From NCBI RefSeq assembly GCF_001442625.1, contig NZ_LMZQ01000011.1, positions 1 through 64,000 of the forward strand: DNA of 64,000 bases. The letters run 5' to 3'. Source of the DNA: Pedobacter ginsenosidimutans. Lineage in GTDB: Bacteria > Bacteroidota > Bacteroidia > Sphingobacteriales > Sphingobacteriaceae. Made by a program: the position numbers and the translations under genes. The notes beneath the pieces were generated by a model, which was not told where the DNA came from, did no database searches, and saw nothing but the letters and a program-made list of their open reading frames with translations. Every line of letters begins with the position of its first letter. Within the stretch, counting starts at the first letter, position 1. Of this stretch, positions 52,421 through 62,343 are shown piece by piece.

Positions 52421-55273
52421 ATGAAGAAAATATTTCTGCTAGTCTTACTCCTTTTCAACATTGTTATTGCACAAGCCGCTGGGATCGGTCCAATTACGGT
52501 AAATACTTATTTGCCTGGAAGTTTTGCTGTGGTAAGCAAAGGTAAAGTTCCGTCTATTTTGGTAAGTGCCAACGAATGGCCAGGTGCTATACGTGCCTCC
52601 CAAAATCTTCAAAACGATATAAAAAAGGTTAGTGGACTTGAAGCCGAATTTTTAACGGATAAAATAACCAGCATGCCTATTATCATCGGCACTATCGGCA
52701 ACAGCAAAATCATCGACGAAATGATCAGAAACCATAGTCTAAATGTCTCTGAAATTGCCGGAAAATGGGAAGCCACATTAATTCAGGTGATAAAAAACCC
52801 AATTAAGGGCATAGATTCTGCTTTAGTAATTGCCGGAAGCGATAAACGAGGAACGATATATGGAATATACGAGTTTTCTGCTCAAATTGGTGTTTCGCCT
52901 TGGTATTATTGGGCCGATGTTCCGGTAAAAAAAAGCAGTTCGCTCTATGTTATTGCAGGGCGCCATATCATTTCTTCACCTGCGGTAAAATACCGGGGGA
53001 TATTTTTAAATGACGAAGCTCCAGCACTTTCCGGATGGAGCAGAAAAGAATTTGGAGGGTTTAACCATAAGTTTTATGAGAAGGTGTTCGAATTGATTCT
53101 TCGCTTAAAAGGAAATTATTTATGGCCAGCCATGTGGGGAAGTGCATTTAACGACGACGATAAACTCAACCCTGTTTTAGCTGACGAGTATGGCGTAGTG
53201 ATCGGAACTTCTCATCACGAACCCTTAACACGTGCCCATGATGAGTGGAAAAGATATAAAGGTGGCAAATGGAACTATGATCAAAATCCAGAACAGTTAC
53301 GGGCATTCTGGGAAAGCGGGCTGCAACGTGTAGCCGATAAAGAACAGATCATCACTGTTGGCATGCGTGGCGATGGAGACGAGCCCATGTCTACAGGCAC
53401 AGCTACCGCCCTATTGGAAAAAATTGTAAAAGATCAACGTGAAATTATTGAAAAAGTAACAAAAAAACCTGCAGCACAAACGCCACAGCTATGGGCCTTG
53501 TATAAGGAAGTTCAAGATTATTACGACAAAGGGATGCGCGTTCCCGATGATGTAACTTTACTTTTATGCGATGATAATTGGGGCAACATTAGAAAATTGC
53601 CAAATTTAGGTGAGGTGCCCAGAAAAGGCGGTTATGGGATTTATTATCACTTTGACTATGTGGGTGGGCCCAGAAACTACAAATGGGTAAACACCAACCC
53701 TATCCAAAAAATTTGGGAACAAATGCGATTGGCTTACGAACATGATGCCAATCAGATATGGATCGTAAACGTTGGCGATTTAAAACCAATGGAGTTTCCT
53801 ATCCAGTTCTTTTTAGATTATGCCTGGAATCCTGACGCCATCCCTGCCGATAAATTAATGGACTATACAATTAATTGGTCGGCCAACCAGTTTGGTAATG
53901 AACACGCCACAGCAATTGCCAGCCATATAGACACTTACCTAAAATATGCAGGTAGAATTAAACCAGAACTACTTCATGCAAATACCTATAGTTTGAGCAA
54001 CTATAATGAGTTTGAACAAGTTACCGCTGACTTTAAAAAACTTAGAGAAAAGGCAGTCGCCACGAACCATCAATTAATTGATAATCAAAAAGATGCCTAT
54101 TACCAATTGGTTCTTCACCCGATTGAGGCTGTGGCTAATTTATATGAGATGTATCTCGCTGTAGCCAAAAACAAACTATACGCCAAACAGGGTAGATTTT
54201 CTACGAATAGCTTCGCCAGGAAAGTTGATTCTTTATTTAAGCGGGATGCCGAAATCAGCACTTACTACAACAAAACAATGGCTGGCGGAAAATGGGACCA
54301 TATGATGGATCAAACGCATATTGGTTACACTTCCTGGCAACAGCCTGATAGCAATATTATCCCTAAAACTACGCTGATTAACAATACGACCACCACCCTT
54401 GGTATTTCACTGGAGAACTCGGAGCCCCACTTTACGGGAAAAACAAAGGTGGCGCAAGGCTTCACTTTTTCAGCGCTTACAAATACATCACATGCGCTCG
54501 AAATTTTTAGAACAGGTGCGGGTGAACTGAAATACGACATCAAAGCTCCTGATTTTGTAATGTTAAGCAGTAAAAAGGGATCACTTAACGATGATCAGAA
54601 AATTCAGATCAGCATCGATTGGGATAAAGCTCCAAAAAATACCAAAACAAGTGAAATTCTCGTTTCTGGCAGTGATAAATCTAGCATCGCCATCCCCATT
54701 AAAACCGAAAAAACTATACCAACCGACTTACCTGCTAATTTATTCCTCCCTGATAACGGCTACATTTCGATGGAAGCGACAAGTTATAGCAGAGCGGTAA
54801 ACAGCAGACCTATTTTTTGGAAAACCATTCCCAATTACGGAAAAACCAGGGGCGGAATAATTGCAACACCTGTAACTTCGCCAATTCAGCAACCTGGTAA
54901 AGGCTCACCACATTTGGCTTACGACATTTTTTTAACCAAAACGGGCAATTTTACCTTAAATACCTTTATCTCGCCCACTATAGATTTTACGGGGAAAGAT
55001 GGACTAAAGTTCGCTGTTTCATTGGATGGGCAAGCCCCCATAGTAGTTAATATCAGCAAGGATTACGCCTCTGATTATACCTGGGGACAATCAGTTGCCA
55101 GCAACATCAAAATTTTTAAAACTCCCCTTCTCTTTAACAAAACAGGGAAACACACCATCAACTATTGGATGATTAATCCAGGCGTGGTACTCCAAAAATT
55201 AGTACTCGATCTTGGAGAATTAAAACCAAGTTATTTAGGACCACCAGAAAGCATTAAAAGCATACGAAATTAA
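52421..55273 (+). CDS. GH115 alpha-1,2-glucuronidase
   Basis: 950 residues with a signal peptide (MKKIFLLVLLLFNIVIAQAA). Layout as in GH115: N-terminal alpha/beta domain (VPSILVSANEWPGAIRASQNL), barrel with KYRGIFLNDEAPALSGW, LKGNYLWPAMWGSAFNDDD, GTSHHEPLTRAHDEW and GMRGDGDEPMS, a helical domain and a C-terminal beta-sandwich with an added domain (about 770-950). GH115 removes (methyl)glucuronic acid from xylan, including internal residues. This is the clearest indicator that the locus targets glucuronoxylan. It is tightly packed with the GH10 before it and the GH43 after it. Confidence 0.93.
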   Translation: MKKIFLLVLLLFNIVIAQAAGIGPITVNTYLPGSFAVVSKGKVPSILVSANEWPGAIRASQNLQNDIKKVSGLEAEFLTDKITSMPIIIGTIGNSKIIDEMIRNHSLNVSEIAGKWEATLIQVIKNPIKGIDSALVIAGSDKRGTIYGIYEFSAQIGVSPWYYWADVPVKKSSSLYVIAGRHIISSPAVKYRGIFLNDEAPALSGWSRKEFGGFNHKFYEKVFELILRLKGNYLWPAMWGSAFNDDDKLNPVLADEYGVVIGTSHHEPLTRAHDEWKRYKGGKWNYDQNPEQLRAFWESGLQRVADKEQIITVGMRGDGDEPMSTGTATALLEKIVKDQREIIEKVTKKPAAQTPQLWALYKEVQDYYDKGMRVPDDVTLLLCDDNWGNIRKLPNLGEVPRKGGYGIYYHFDYVGGPRNYKWVNTNPIQKIWEQMRLAYEHDANQIWIVNVGDLKPMEFPIQFFLDYAWNPDAIPADKLMDYTINWSANQFGNEHATAIASHIDTYLKYAGRIKPELLHANTYSLSNYNEFEQVTADFKKLREKAVATNHQLIDNQKDAYYQLVLHPIEAVANLYEMYLAVAKNKLYAKQGRFSTNSFARKVDSLFKRDAEISTYYNKTMAGGKWDHMMDQTHIGYTSWQQPDSNIIPKTTLINNTTTTLGISLENSEPHFTGKTKVAQGFTFSALTNTSHALEIFRTGAGELKYDIKAPDFVMLSSKKGSLNDDQKIQISIDWDKAPKNTKTSEILVSGSDKSSIAIPIKTEKTIPTDLPANLFLPDNGYISMEATSYSRAVNSRPIFWKTIPNYGKTRGGIIATPVTSPIQQPGKGSPHLAYDIFLTKTGNFTLNTFISPTIDFTGKDGLKFAVSLDGQAPIVVNISKDYASDYTWGQSVASNIKIFKTPLLFNKTGKHTINYWMINPGVVLQKLVLDLGELKPSYLGPPESIKSIRN

Positions 55274-55286
55274 ATTAACCAAAACC

Positions 55287-56396
55287 ATGAACAACATGAT
55301 TAACGAATTAAAAAAAATTACCCTCTTTACATCCATTATGGGAATGGCTATTGCCAGCTCCTGCCAGCAGGCAAACCAAAAAAAGGAGAAGGAAACGGCA
55401 AACACGGCTAAAAAATCCAGCTATTTATCACAGCCTATAATTTCCAAAATTTATACGGCCGATCCGTCTGCACACGTTTTTAATGGAAAAATTTATGTTT
55501 ATCCTTCACATGATATCGAGGCTGGCACTCCGGAAAATGATAATGGTGACCATTTTGACATGAGAGATTACCACATTTTGAGCATGGACAGTGTTAATGG
55601 TAAAGTTACCGATCACGGTGTGGCATTAAGCATAAAAGACATTCCATGGGCCGGCAGGCAACTTTGGGCACCCGATGCTGCCTTTAAAAACGGAACCTAT
55701 TATCTGTATTTCCCGGTTAAAGATAAATCTGATGTATTTAGAATCGGTGTTGCTACATCAAAAAATCCAGCAGGACCATTTAAGGCTGAACCTGAACCCA
55801 TTAAAGGAAGTTTTAGTATCGATCCGGCAGTATTTACAGATACCGATGGCGCCAGTTACATGTACTTTGGTGGAATTTGGGGCGGGCAGCTGCAACGCTG
55901 GGATAACGGAAAATATGATGCCAATGGATCTAAAACCGATTCACAGAAAGAAAATGAACCCGCATTGAGTGCTAAAGTAGCAAAATTGAGCAGCGATATG
56001 TTATCGTTTGATGGTGAGGTAAAAGATGTTCAGCTCGTAGATAAACAAGGAAAAGCATTACTCACTAATGACCACGACAGACGTTTTTTTGAGGGTGCCT
56101 GGATGCACAAATTTAATGGAAAATATTATTTCACGTATTCAACAGGCGATACCCATTATTTAGCTTACGCTATTGGCGATAAGCCTTATGGACCATTTGT
56201 TTACGAAGGCACTTTTATGAAGCCTGTTCAAGGTTGGACTACCCACCATTCCATTTTAGAGATAAAAGGCAAATGGTATATCTTTTACCACGATACCCAG
56301 CTTTCGGGGAAAACACACCTTAGAAATGTGAAAGTGACCGAATTGAAGCATAATGCCGATGGAACAATCCAAATGATTGAACCATGGGTTGAATAA
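55287..56396 (+). CDS. GH43 lipoprotein (beta-xylosidase/arabinofuranosidase)
   Basis: 369 residues with lipobox IASSC; an ATG four codons downstream (55299) is also possible. Single propeller domain: base Asp in YTADPSAHVFNG, Asp in FSIDPAVFTDTDG and acid Glu in FFEGAWMHKFNG. The lack of an extra beta-sandwich matches compact GH43 xylosidases. Last gene of the xylan operon, 13 bp after GH115. Membrane-anchored processing of xylo-oligosaccharides is inferred. Confidence 0.9.
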   Translation: MNNMINELKKITLFTSIMGMAIASSCQQANQKKEKETANTAKKSSYLSQPIISKIYTADPSAHVFNGKIYVYPSHDIEAGTPENDNGDHFDMRDYHILSMDSVNGKVTDHGVALSIKDIPWAGRQLWAPDAAFKNGTYYLYFPVKDKSDVFRIGVATSKNPAGPFKAEPEPIKGSFSIDPAVFTDTDGASYMYFGGIWGGQLQRWDNGKYDANGSKTDSQKENEPALSAKVAKLSSDMLSFDGEVKDVQLVDKQGKALLTNDHDRRFFEGAWMHKFNGKYYFTYSTGDTHYLAYAIGDKPYGPFVYEGTFMKPVQGWTTHHSILEIKGKWYIFYHDTQLSGKTHLRNVKVTELKHNADGTIQMIEPWVE

Positions 56397-56405
56397 GTAT
56401 AAGTT

Positions 56406-56560
56406 GAAACTTAAGATTTTTATGGGAAATTGAAGGAATTGATAAAATTAATATAGGTAGAACTATTATTATCCCCAGGTTTCAGGAATTGACAAATTGA
56501 GAAACCTGGGGACAAAAAAGCCACGCAATACAGCGAATAAATGTCCTTCGACTACACTAT
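56406..56560. repeat. Direct repeat copy 1 (~150 bp, with CCCCAGGTTTC hairpin)
   Basis: Shares ATTATTATCCCCAGGTTTC, CTGGGGACAAAAAA, CACGCAATACAG and ATGTCCTTCGACTACACTAT in the same order with 56824-56968. CCCCAGGTTTC and GAAACCTGGGG form an 11-bp stem that may end the xylan operon transcript. Confidence 0.75.
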
Positions 56561-56823
56561 CAATGACGTTATTTTGCAATTATTTACTAATAAGATATTT
56601 GCGACACTATACATTTCCACCCAGCTAGGCCACAGTACCGTATCCCCGTTCCACTTAAATCCGGCCTAACAAATTTTTCGGATTCTGCTGCCCCAGCCAA
56701 ACCAATGACCTCTAAAGAAAAATTTTCAGCCGGCATTTTTTGTTTCTTTTTGATGCCAAAAAGAAAGAGCCTTTCGGCGGCGGTGAGCCGAAGCAAGAAT
56801 GAGCCGCTGGGCAAAAAAAAGTT
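56561..56823. other. Spacer between direct repeats, no supported gene
   Basis: A minus-strand frame of 89 codons (56587-56856) reads a low-complexity peptide (LFLFGIKKKQKMPAE) that looks like translated dispersed-repeat sequence. It runs into the second repeat copy and has no domain, so I do not call it. Confidence 0.4.
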
Positions 56824-56968
56824 AAAGCTTAAAGTTGTTATGGGGAATTGAAACATTGACGAAGTTAATCCTGATAATAGCTATTATTATCCCCAGGTTT
56901 CGGGAATTGAGAAATCTGGGGACAAAAAACACGCAATACAGTGAATAAATGTCCTTCGACTACACTAT
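56824..56968. repeat. Direct repeat copy 2
   Basis: Second copy of the 56406-56560 unit, same orientation, with small substitutions and deletions. The hairpin is weakened here (AATCTGGGG in place of AAACCTGGGG). Confidence 0.75.
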
Positions 56969-56989
56969 GAAGGATATATTCAAAAGAAA

Positions 56990-57110
56990 GGTCGTCATTG
57001 CGAGGAGGAACGACGAAGCAATCTTAATGCGCACGCTGGTAGCGATCGTTGTAAGATTGCTTCGTCGGCTGAAAAAGCCTTCTCGCATCCGATAGCTATC
57101 GGATGACGAT
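56990..57110. repeat. GTCATTGCGAGG-type REP element with 16-bp perfect stem
   Basis: CGACGAAGCAATCTTA (57011-57026) and its exact complement TAAGATTGCTTCGTCG (57052-57067) form a long hairpin inside outer arms GTCGTCAT and ATGACGAT. The flanking AAAAGAAAGGTCGTCAT also occurs at about 2718. Confidence 0.8.
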
Positions 57111-57237
57111 AATCTGAAGAGATTAATATTTAAAATTTTCCTGTCGTTTATATTGATTTTTATCCAATAAATTATCCCCTCAGGTTGACATCTTTTTGCG
57201 ATTTATCGCTTGGATAAGATTAGGCGGGGAAACTATT

Positions 57238-58788
57238 TTATTTTGCTTCAATCCTAAAATAATCGAAGTCAACATATCCTCCGGCATTTTCAGTTGCGTA
57301 ATTAAACAGTCCGAAACGATAGCCTATAAAATGGGGAAGCGTATACGACATTTGCAGCGGCTCTCCTATCGGTTTCCAGACTTTGCCATCAAAGCTGTAA
57401 AAAAAATAACCATTATCTGTTCGGTTCTCAAAATCACATCTCGCTTTGAGATAAACGGTTTGCTGTCCAGCTGGAACATCTTCACCCTTTACAGTACCAT
57501 TTTGGGCGCTTACCGTTACCATCGTTTTTTTTGACCCCATGTTTTTTACGCCAACCCAACCAAATTTGCGTTGCAGCAACATCAATCCCGCCTGATCTCC
57601 GGTTTCCATATTGGAAATATCAATTGAAGTGATTGCGGTTGATACTGGCCCGATGGTACGCTGGGTTAATGTGTTGCGGGCCAGAAGAATATTAGTATCC
57701 AATCTGGAGGTGGTAATCCGTAAAAATCCCGGGCGTTTAGTTAGCGACCAAAATACATGGTCTGGATTGTGGTTCCATTGCCATACAAGTGGCAGCGTGG
57801 GGTCGCCTTTTTTGCGGGCAAATTCATCTGACGCTACAATGCCAGAGATTAAGCCCCTACTAACCGGAAGTTCGAGTGTTTCCGGGACTTTACCATCAAT
57901 ACCCAACACCGGCCAGCCGTCTTCCCAGGTAACCGGAACTAGATATGGAATACGCCCAACGGATCCAAAATCTCTAAAAAGATAAGAAAACCACTTTCCT
58001 TCTGGCGTACTGATTAAACCGCCTTGCGCAACACCCTTATCTTTAAGTGCTACCCGCCCTTCATATGGACCCATAAGTTTGTCGGAACGGTGTACCACAA
58101 CCGTACGCATCCCATTTCGTGGCCAGGTAATGTTAAAAAGATAATATTTGCCATTAATTTTAAACAGTTGGGAGCCTTCAGCTGGTAATCCGGCACCTGT
58201 ACCTGCCGGAAGGCTTGCGTTTTCGATAATCGTTATGGGTTTTGTATTGGGTTTTATTCCAGATAAATCCTCCTTTAACTCCACCAAAATAATTTTGCCG
58301 GCACCGTATACCATGTAAGGTTTTCCATTCTCAAAAAACAAGGAGTGGTCGTGCAATGAAGGTTTAAAAGACGTAAGTTTCCACGGGCCTTTTTCGATAT
58401 CTTTTGTACTGTAGATATACGTTTTGCCGGTGGTACCAGAAAAAGTGCTTACATAATAAATGCCCTGATGAAAACGAAGGCTACTTGCCCACGATCCCCG
58501 CCCATAATCCCATTTTCCGTTGGATAAAGTTAATTCATCAGCATTTCCGAGGGTATCATAAGCGTAACTTACAATTTTCCAGTTTACCAGATCAGTTGAT
58601 TTCATGATGGGCACACCCGGATTCATGTGCATTGTGGTGCTGCTCATGTAATACACTTTCCCTACTCTGATCATCGAAAGATCGGGTACATCGGCAAAAA
58701 TGAGCGGATTAGCCGCTTTTTGCGCTTCAACGTAAACTGTATTTAGCACAAAAAAGAGCGATAATGTAAATATTTTAAGATTCTTCAT
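57238..58788 (-). CDS. GH43 two-domain glycosidase
   Basis: 516 residues from the ATG at 58788, chosen because it starts the signal peptide MKNLKIFTLSLFFVLNTVYVEA; the ATG at 58809 adds seven residues. Propeller motifs: Asp in ADVPDLSMIRVG, then YYMSSTTMHMNPGVPIMKS typical of a GH43 xylosidase/arabinofuranosidase group, Asp in LHDHSLFFENG and acid Glu in PAEGSQLFKING. A C-terminal lectin-like beta-sandwich spans about 320-516. Divergent from the GH43-CBM6 gene; its promoter-like site is at 58878-58908. Confidence 0.9.
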   Translation of the reverse strand: MKNLKIFTLSLFFVLNTVYVEAQKAANPLIFADVPDLSMIRVGKVYYMSSTTMHMNPGVPIMKSTDLVNWKIVSYAYDTLGNADELTLSNGKWDYGRGSWASSLRFHQGIYYVSTFSGTTGKTYIYSTKDIEKGPWKLTSFKPSLHDHSLFFENGKPYMVYGAGKIILVELKEDLSGIKPNTKPITIIENASLPAGTGAGLPAEGSQLFKINGKYYLFNITWPRNGMRTVVVHRSDKLMGPYEGRVALKDKGVAQGGLISTPEGKWFSYLFRDFGSVGRIPYLVPVTWEDGWPVLGIDGKVPETLELPVSRGLISGIVASDEFARKKGDPTLPLVWQWNHNPDHVFWSLTKRPGFLRITTSRLDTNILLARNTLTQRTIGPVSTAITSIDISNMETGDQAGLMLLQRKFGWVGVKNMGSKKTMVTVSAQNGTVKGEDVPAGQQTVYLKARCDFENRTDNGYFFYSFDGKVWKPIGEPLQMSYTLPHFIGYRFGLFNYATENAGGYVDFDYFRIEAK

Positions 58789-58877
58789 ACAGGTTAGGCA
58801 GCTTTTCAACTTGCACTGCGTTTATATTCGGTATTCAAAGCTATTCAGAAATGAGCAGATCAACGAATTGCTTTGTT

Positions 58878-58908
58878 CAAATCTATGTTACAAATGTTTT
58901 TAATTCAA
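58878..58908 (-). promoter_or_regulatory. Candidate promoter for the minus-strand GH43
   Basis: Minus strand TAGATTTG (58885-58878) fits TAnnTTTG, with TTG (58908-58906) 20 bases upstream. The start codon is about 90 bases downstream. Confidence 0.4.
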
Positions 58909-58941
58909 TCAATCCCGTTACAGAAAAACAAGCAAACTAAT

Positions 58942-59004
58942 CAAATGTGCTAGTAAAATTGACGAAATAAAGTAGTTGCTGACTAGGGTTCTCAATAATT
59001 TAGC
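58942..59004 (+). promoter_or_regulatory. Conserved promoter module (site 2) of GH43-CBM6
   Basis: The 30-bp element (58942-58971, CAAATGT to TGACGAAATAAA), a 22-bp spacer and AATAATTTAGC (58994-59004) reproduce the module at 49167-49229, while flanking and spacer bases differ. Such conservation against diverged surroundings indicates a shared regulator. The start codon lies 31 bp after the box. Confidence 0.65.
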
Positions 59005-59035
59005 AGCATTGATTGAAATTAACCAAATTATCTTT

Positions 59036-60403
59036 ATGAACCTTAAATCCATCCTAGCGTTTTGCGCTTTTATCTTTTTTCTTACAACTGCTCAAATCAG
59101 CTCCGCCGACGAAGTTATAGTCGGTTACCGTCATTTGGCAGACCCCGGCACCCTTGTTTACAACGGAAGAGTTTATCTCTATGCATCTAACGACGATGAG
59201 AACTCCTACGATAAAAATAGCGGATACAAAATGAAATCGATCGTTTGCATTTCGAGCAGCGATATGAAAAACTGGACAGACCATGGTGTGGTATTTGAAG
59301 CACCGAGAGATGTAGCCTGGGCAGGCAGAACCTGGGCTCCGGCAGTAATTGCACGCGATGGCAAAATTTTTCTATACTTCGGAAATGGTGGCAATGGCAT
59401 CGGCGTAGCAACTTCAAGCAGTCCGATAGGGCCATTTAAAGATCCAATTGGAAAAAAACTCGTTGAAACCGAAACGCCAGGAGTACTTCCTGCACCAAAC
59501 ATGTGGTTATTTGATCCGATGACCTTTATTGATGATGACGGCCAGGCCTATATGTACTTTGGTGGTAACGGCGAGAGCAACGTTCGGGTAATTAAACTTA
59601 ACCGGGATATGATCAGCGTAGATGGCCCTGCAACTTCTATTACTGCTCCTGCCTTTTTTGAGGCTTCATGGATGCACAAGCGTAATGGGATCTATTATTT
59701 CTCCTACTCAACCAATCCGAAAGCGCAGATGCGCATCGACTATATGATGAGTAAAAGCCCCACAACCGGATTTACCTATGGAGGAATCGTTGCTGCGCAA
59801 CCACCAAAAAACAATAACAACAACCACCAGGGAATATTCGAATTTAAAGGACAATGGTACCACGCCTACCACAACAGGGCCGTAGCATACAAATTAGGAA
59901 TCCCCACAGAATTTAAAAGAAATCTGGCTGTTGAGGTATTAAATTACAAAGCCGATGGCAGTATCGAACAGGTAACCTACACTGCAGATGGAGTACCACA
60001 GGTAGAAGGATTAAATCCCTACATGCGTGTGGAGGCCGAAACGATGAATGACCAACAAGGTGTTAAAACTGAAACATGCAGCAAAGGTGGTTTAAATGTT
60101 ACGCATATTAAAAACGGAGATTGGATAAAAGTTAGGGGCGTAGACTTCGGCAAAGGAGCAAAACGATTTTCGGCTTCGATAGCGAGTATTGGAAAGGACA
60201 ATAAAATTGAACTCCGATTAGGCAGCCCTGACGGAAAAATAATCGGAACACTTGCTGTGCCAAACACTGGTGATGCGCAGACCTGGAAAGAAGTGAGCTG
60301 TAAAGTTGATGGCGCGAAAGGAAAACAAGATCTTTTTCTAACCATTAAAGGAGCAGAAAAACCAGAAGTAAATATCGATTTTTGGACATTCTCAGCGAAA
60401 TAG
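59036..60403 (+). CDS. GH43 glycosidase with C-terminal CBM6
   Basis: 455 residues from the ATG at 59036 (MNLKSILAFCAFIFFLTTAQ); the ATG at 58976 lies upstream of the promoter box and is not used. Propeller: Asp in HLADPGTLVYNG, Asp in WLFDPMTFIDDDG, acid Glu in FFEASWMHKRNG. Residues about 325-455 form a CBM6-like module (RVEAETMNDQQGVKTETC, NGDWIKVRGVDFGKG, VNIDFWTF), a xylan-binding fold. The architecture matches arabinoxylan arabinofuranohydrolases. A strong terminator follows. Confidence 0.9.
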   Translation: MNLKSILAFCAFIFFLTTAQISSADEVIVGYRHLADPGTLVYNGRVYLYASNDDENSYDKNSGYKMKSIVCISSSDMKNWTDHGVVFEAPRDVAWAGRTWAPAVIARDGKIFLYFGNGGNGIGVATSSSPIGPFKDPIGKKLVETETPGVLPAPNMWLFDPMTFIDDDGQAYMYFGGNGESNVRVIKLNRDMISVDGPATSITAPAFFEASWMHKRNGIYYFSYSTNPKAQMRIDYMMSKSPTTGFTYGGIVAAQPPKNNNNNHQGIFEFKGQWYHAYHNRAVAYKLGIPTEFKRNLAVEVLNYKADGSIEQVTYTADGVPQVEGLNPYMRVEAETMNDQQGVKTETCSKGGLNVTHIKNGDWIKVRGVDFGKGAKRFSASIASIGKDNKIELRLGSPDGKIIGTLAVPNTGDAQTWKEVSCKVDGAKGKQDLFLTIKGAEKPEVNIDFWTFSAK

Positions 60404-60428
60404 AATTTTACCCTATGTTTAAACAAAT

Positions 60429-60469
60429 TAACCTCGCAGGTATTGTAGCACCTGCGAGGTTATTTTTTT
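60429..60469. terminator. Strong intrinsic terminator
   Basis: AACCTCGCAGGT pairs perfectly with ACCTGCGAGGTT (12 bp, loop of 8) followed by ATTTTTTT. It ends the GH43-CBM6 transcript and lies between convergent genes. Confidence 0.93.
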
Positions 60470-60568
60470 AACTAATCAACCTGGAAGAACTTTTTGCAGA
60501 CAGCCTAGGTAATATTAACTATTTTTCAATAGGTTTCTGGCAATAAGACCAACAGAAACCTGTATTAT

Positions 60569-62224
60569 TTATTTTTGCTTGTAAATGGGGTCATTGCCGC
60601 TATAATCCAACCATTTAAAAGAAGCTGTACTTTTAGTATTTTCTCCAGATGAAGTACTATAAAGCGCGTAAAGTGAGCCGACAAAACCTCCTGCGGTTTC
60701 AGTACTCAAAAACTTTCCGTCCACATTATCTTTTAATATTTTCCATTTGCCAGGGCTTTCAGCGTATAGAAAATTATAAAGTCCGCGATTAGCTTCTATT
60801 TTAAACTGCAGGGTTTTAACTTTTACCGGAGTTTCAACAATCAAGTCCATACCCTTAGTGGTTCGGTTTCCTTTGTAAAGCTGAACCACCTGCTTGCCAT
60901 CTTTTATTGATTTGCAGATGTAGTAAAAATTATATTCACCTTGAAAAATGAGCATCCCAGCTTTTTCATTTGGCTGCGATGCCGTAAAGGTCATCTCAGT
61001 TGAAGCGCTACCAGTTAAATGCTGCTGTCTTTTACCGATAAATGCCGGATTTCCTAGCCCCATGCACGTTTCTGGCAGTAACCTCATTGTTAAGCCATTT
61101 TTTTTATCTAACCTATACCAGCTGGTATCATTGGTTCTTAGAAACAATAACGATTGATCGAGTTTTTTATCGAACGTAGTTCTGTAGGCAAAATTTCCAC
61201 TTTGTGGCGGGGCAATCTGTTTTACTTCCTTAAAATCAGCAGTATAACTATATTGAACTTCTTTTTGGTCTGGATTGATGATTGGCCAGCCATCTACCCA
61301 TTTAACCGGAGCGATAAATGTTTCTCTGCCAGTATTATAATGATTGCCTTCATAAGGTCTTACAGCCAGGAAAATGGCGTAAGTTTTACCATCTGGACCG
61401 TCAACCAATTCAGCATGACCGGTAGAGGTAACCGGATCTTTACGGTTTGGATCTAAATCGCGTTGTGTCAATATCGGGTTTTTCTCATAAGGAACATAAG
61501 GTCCCGTGGCTTGCTTACTTCTTAAAATCACCTGTGAGTGATTAACGGAAGTACCTCCTTCGGCAGCACAGAGGTAATACCAATCTCCACGTTTAAAAAT
61601 ATGCGGTCCTTCAATCCATACCGGTTTTTTGCTGATGTCTACCCCACCATTTACCAACTGAACCTCTTCACCAACTACTTTTAGACCCACTGGATCAAAC
61701 TGAAAAGTACGAATGGTTCGGTGCCCCGGATATAGGGGTTTATTATCTGGCGCATCACTGTTATAAACGATGTAGGCTTTGTCCTGATCAAAAAACAGTG
61801 ACGGGTCAATCCCTCTCACTTGCGGGAGCCAAACCGGATCACTCCATGGTCCTTCAGGTTTTTTTGACGTCATTACAAAATTTCCGCGCTTATCGATATT
61901 GGTACAGGTCATATAAAATGTCCCTTTATAATAATTGATTGATGGTGCGAAAAGCCCTCTCGAGGTACGATCACCGAAAAAAGTCATTTGTGATGGGCGA
62001 TCGATCACATTACCGATCTGCCTCCAGTTTTTTAAATCCTTGCTATGGAACACCGGAACCCCTGGAAAGTAGGCGAAAGTTGAATTAACAAGGTAATAGT
62101 CGCTTCCTACCCTGGTTACACTGGGATCAGGATAAAACCCTGCCATAATCGGGTTTGTAAATGTAATTTGTCCGTACGAATAGCCAGTATAAAGAAGGGC
62201 CATCAATAGAAGAAGTTTTTTCAT
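60569..62224 (-). CDS. GH43 beta-xylosidase-type enzyme with C-terminal beta-sandwich
   Basis: 551 residues from the ATG at 62224 (signal MKKLLLLMALLYTGYSYG); the in-frame ATG at 62257 is less likely. Propeller: Asp in AGFYPDPSVTRVG, STFAYFPGVPVFHSKDLKNW as in exo-xylosidases, Asp in VRGIDPSLFFDQD and acid Glu in WIEGPHIFKRGD. The second domain (about 345-551, GNFAYRTTFDKKLDQ, NEKAGMLIFQGEYNFYYI) is the GH43_C2 sandwich that shapes the xylosidase pocket. It lies 119 bp downstream of the hybrid sensor gene, on the same strand. Likely releases xylose from xylo-oligosaccharides. Confidence 0.9.
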   Translation of the reverse strand: MKKLLLLMALLYTGYSYGQITFTNPIMAGFYPDPSVTRVGSDYYLVNSTFAYFPGVPVFHSKDLKNWRQIGNVIDRPSQMTFFGDRTSRGLFAPSINYYKGTFYMTCTNIDKRGNFVMTSKKPEGPWSDPVWLPQVRGIDPSLFFDQDKAYIVYNSDAPDNKPLYPGHRTIRTFQFDPVGLKVVGEEVQLVNGGVDISKKPVWIEGPHIFKRGDWYYLCAAEGGTSVNHSQVILRSKQATGPYVPYEKNPILTQRDLDPNRKDPVTSTGHAELVDGPDGKTYAIFLAVRPYEGNHYNTGRETFIAPVKWVDGWPIINPDQKEVQYSYTADFKEVKQIAPPQSGNFAYRTTFDKKLDQSLLFLRTNDTSWYRLDKKNGLTMRLLPETCMGLGNPAFIGKRQQHLTGSASTEMTFTASQPNEKAGMLIFQGEYNFYYICKSIKDGKQVVQLYKGNRTTKGMDLIVETPVKVKTLQFKIEANRGLYNFLYAESPGKWKILKDNVDGKFLSTETAGGFVGSLYALYSTSSGENTKSTASFKWLDYSGNDPIYKQK

Positions 62225-62343
62225 AAAGTGCACATTGGTTATGCTCAAAACTAACATCTATGGCCTTACTGTCATGAGCCATTTGTTCAAAAGAAAGCTC
62301 CTGATGTTCGTTTTTAAATAAGAAAATTACACTGAGAAGGATT

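Noticed and set aside
56587..56856. 89-codon minus-strand frame between direct repeats
   Set aside because: Overlaps the second repeat copy, low complexity, resembles dispersed-repeat translation.
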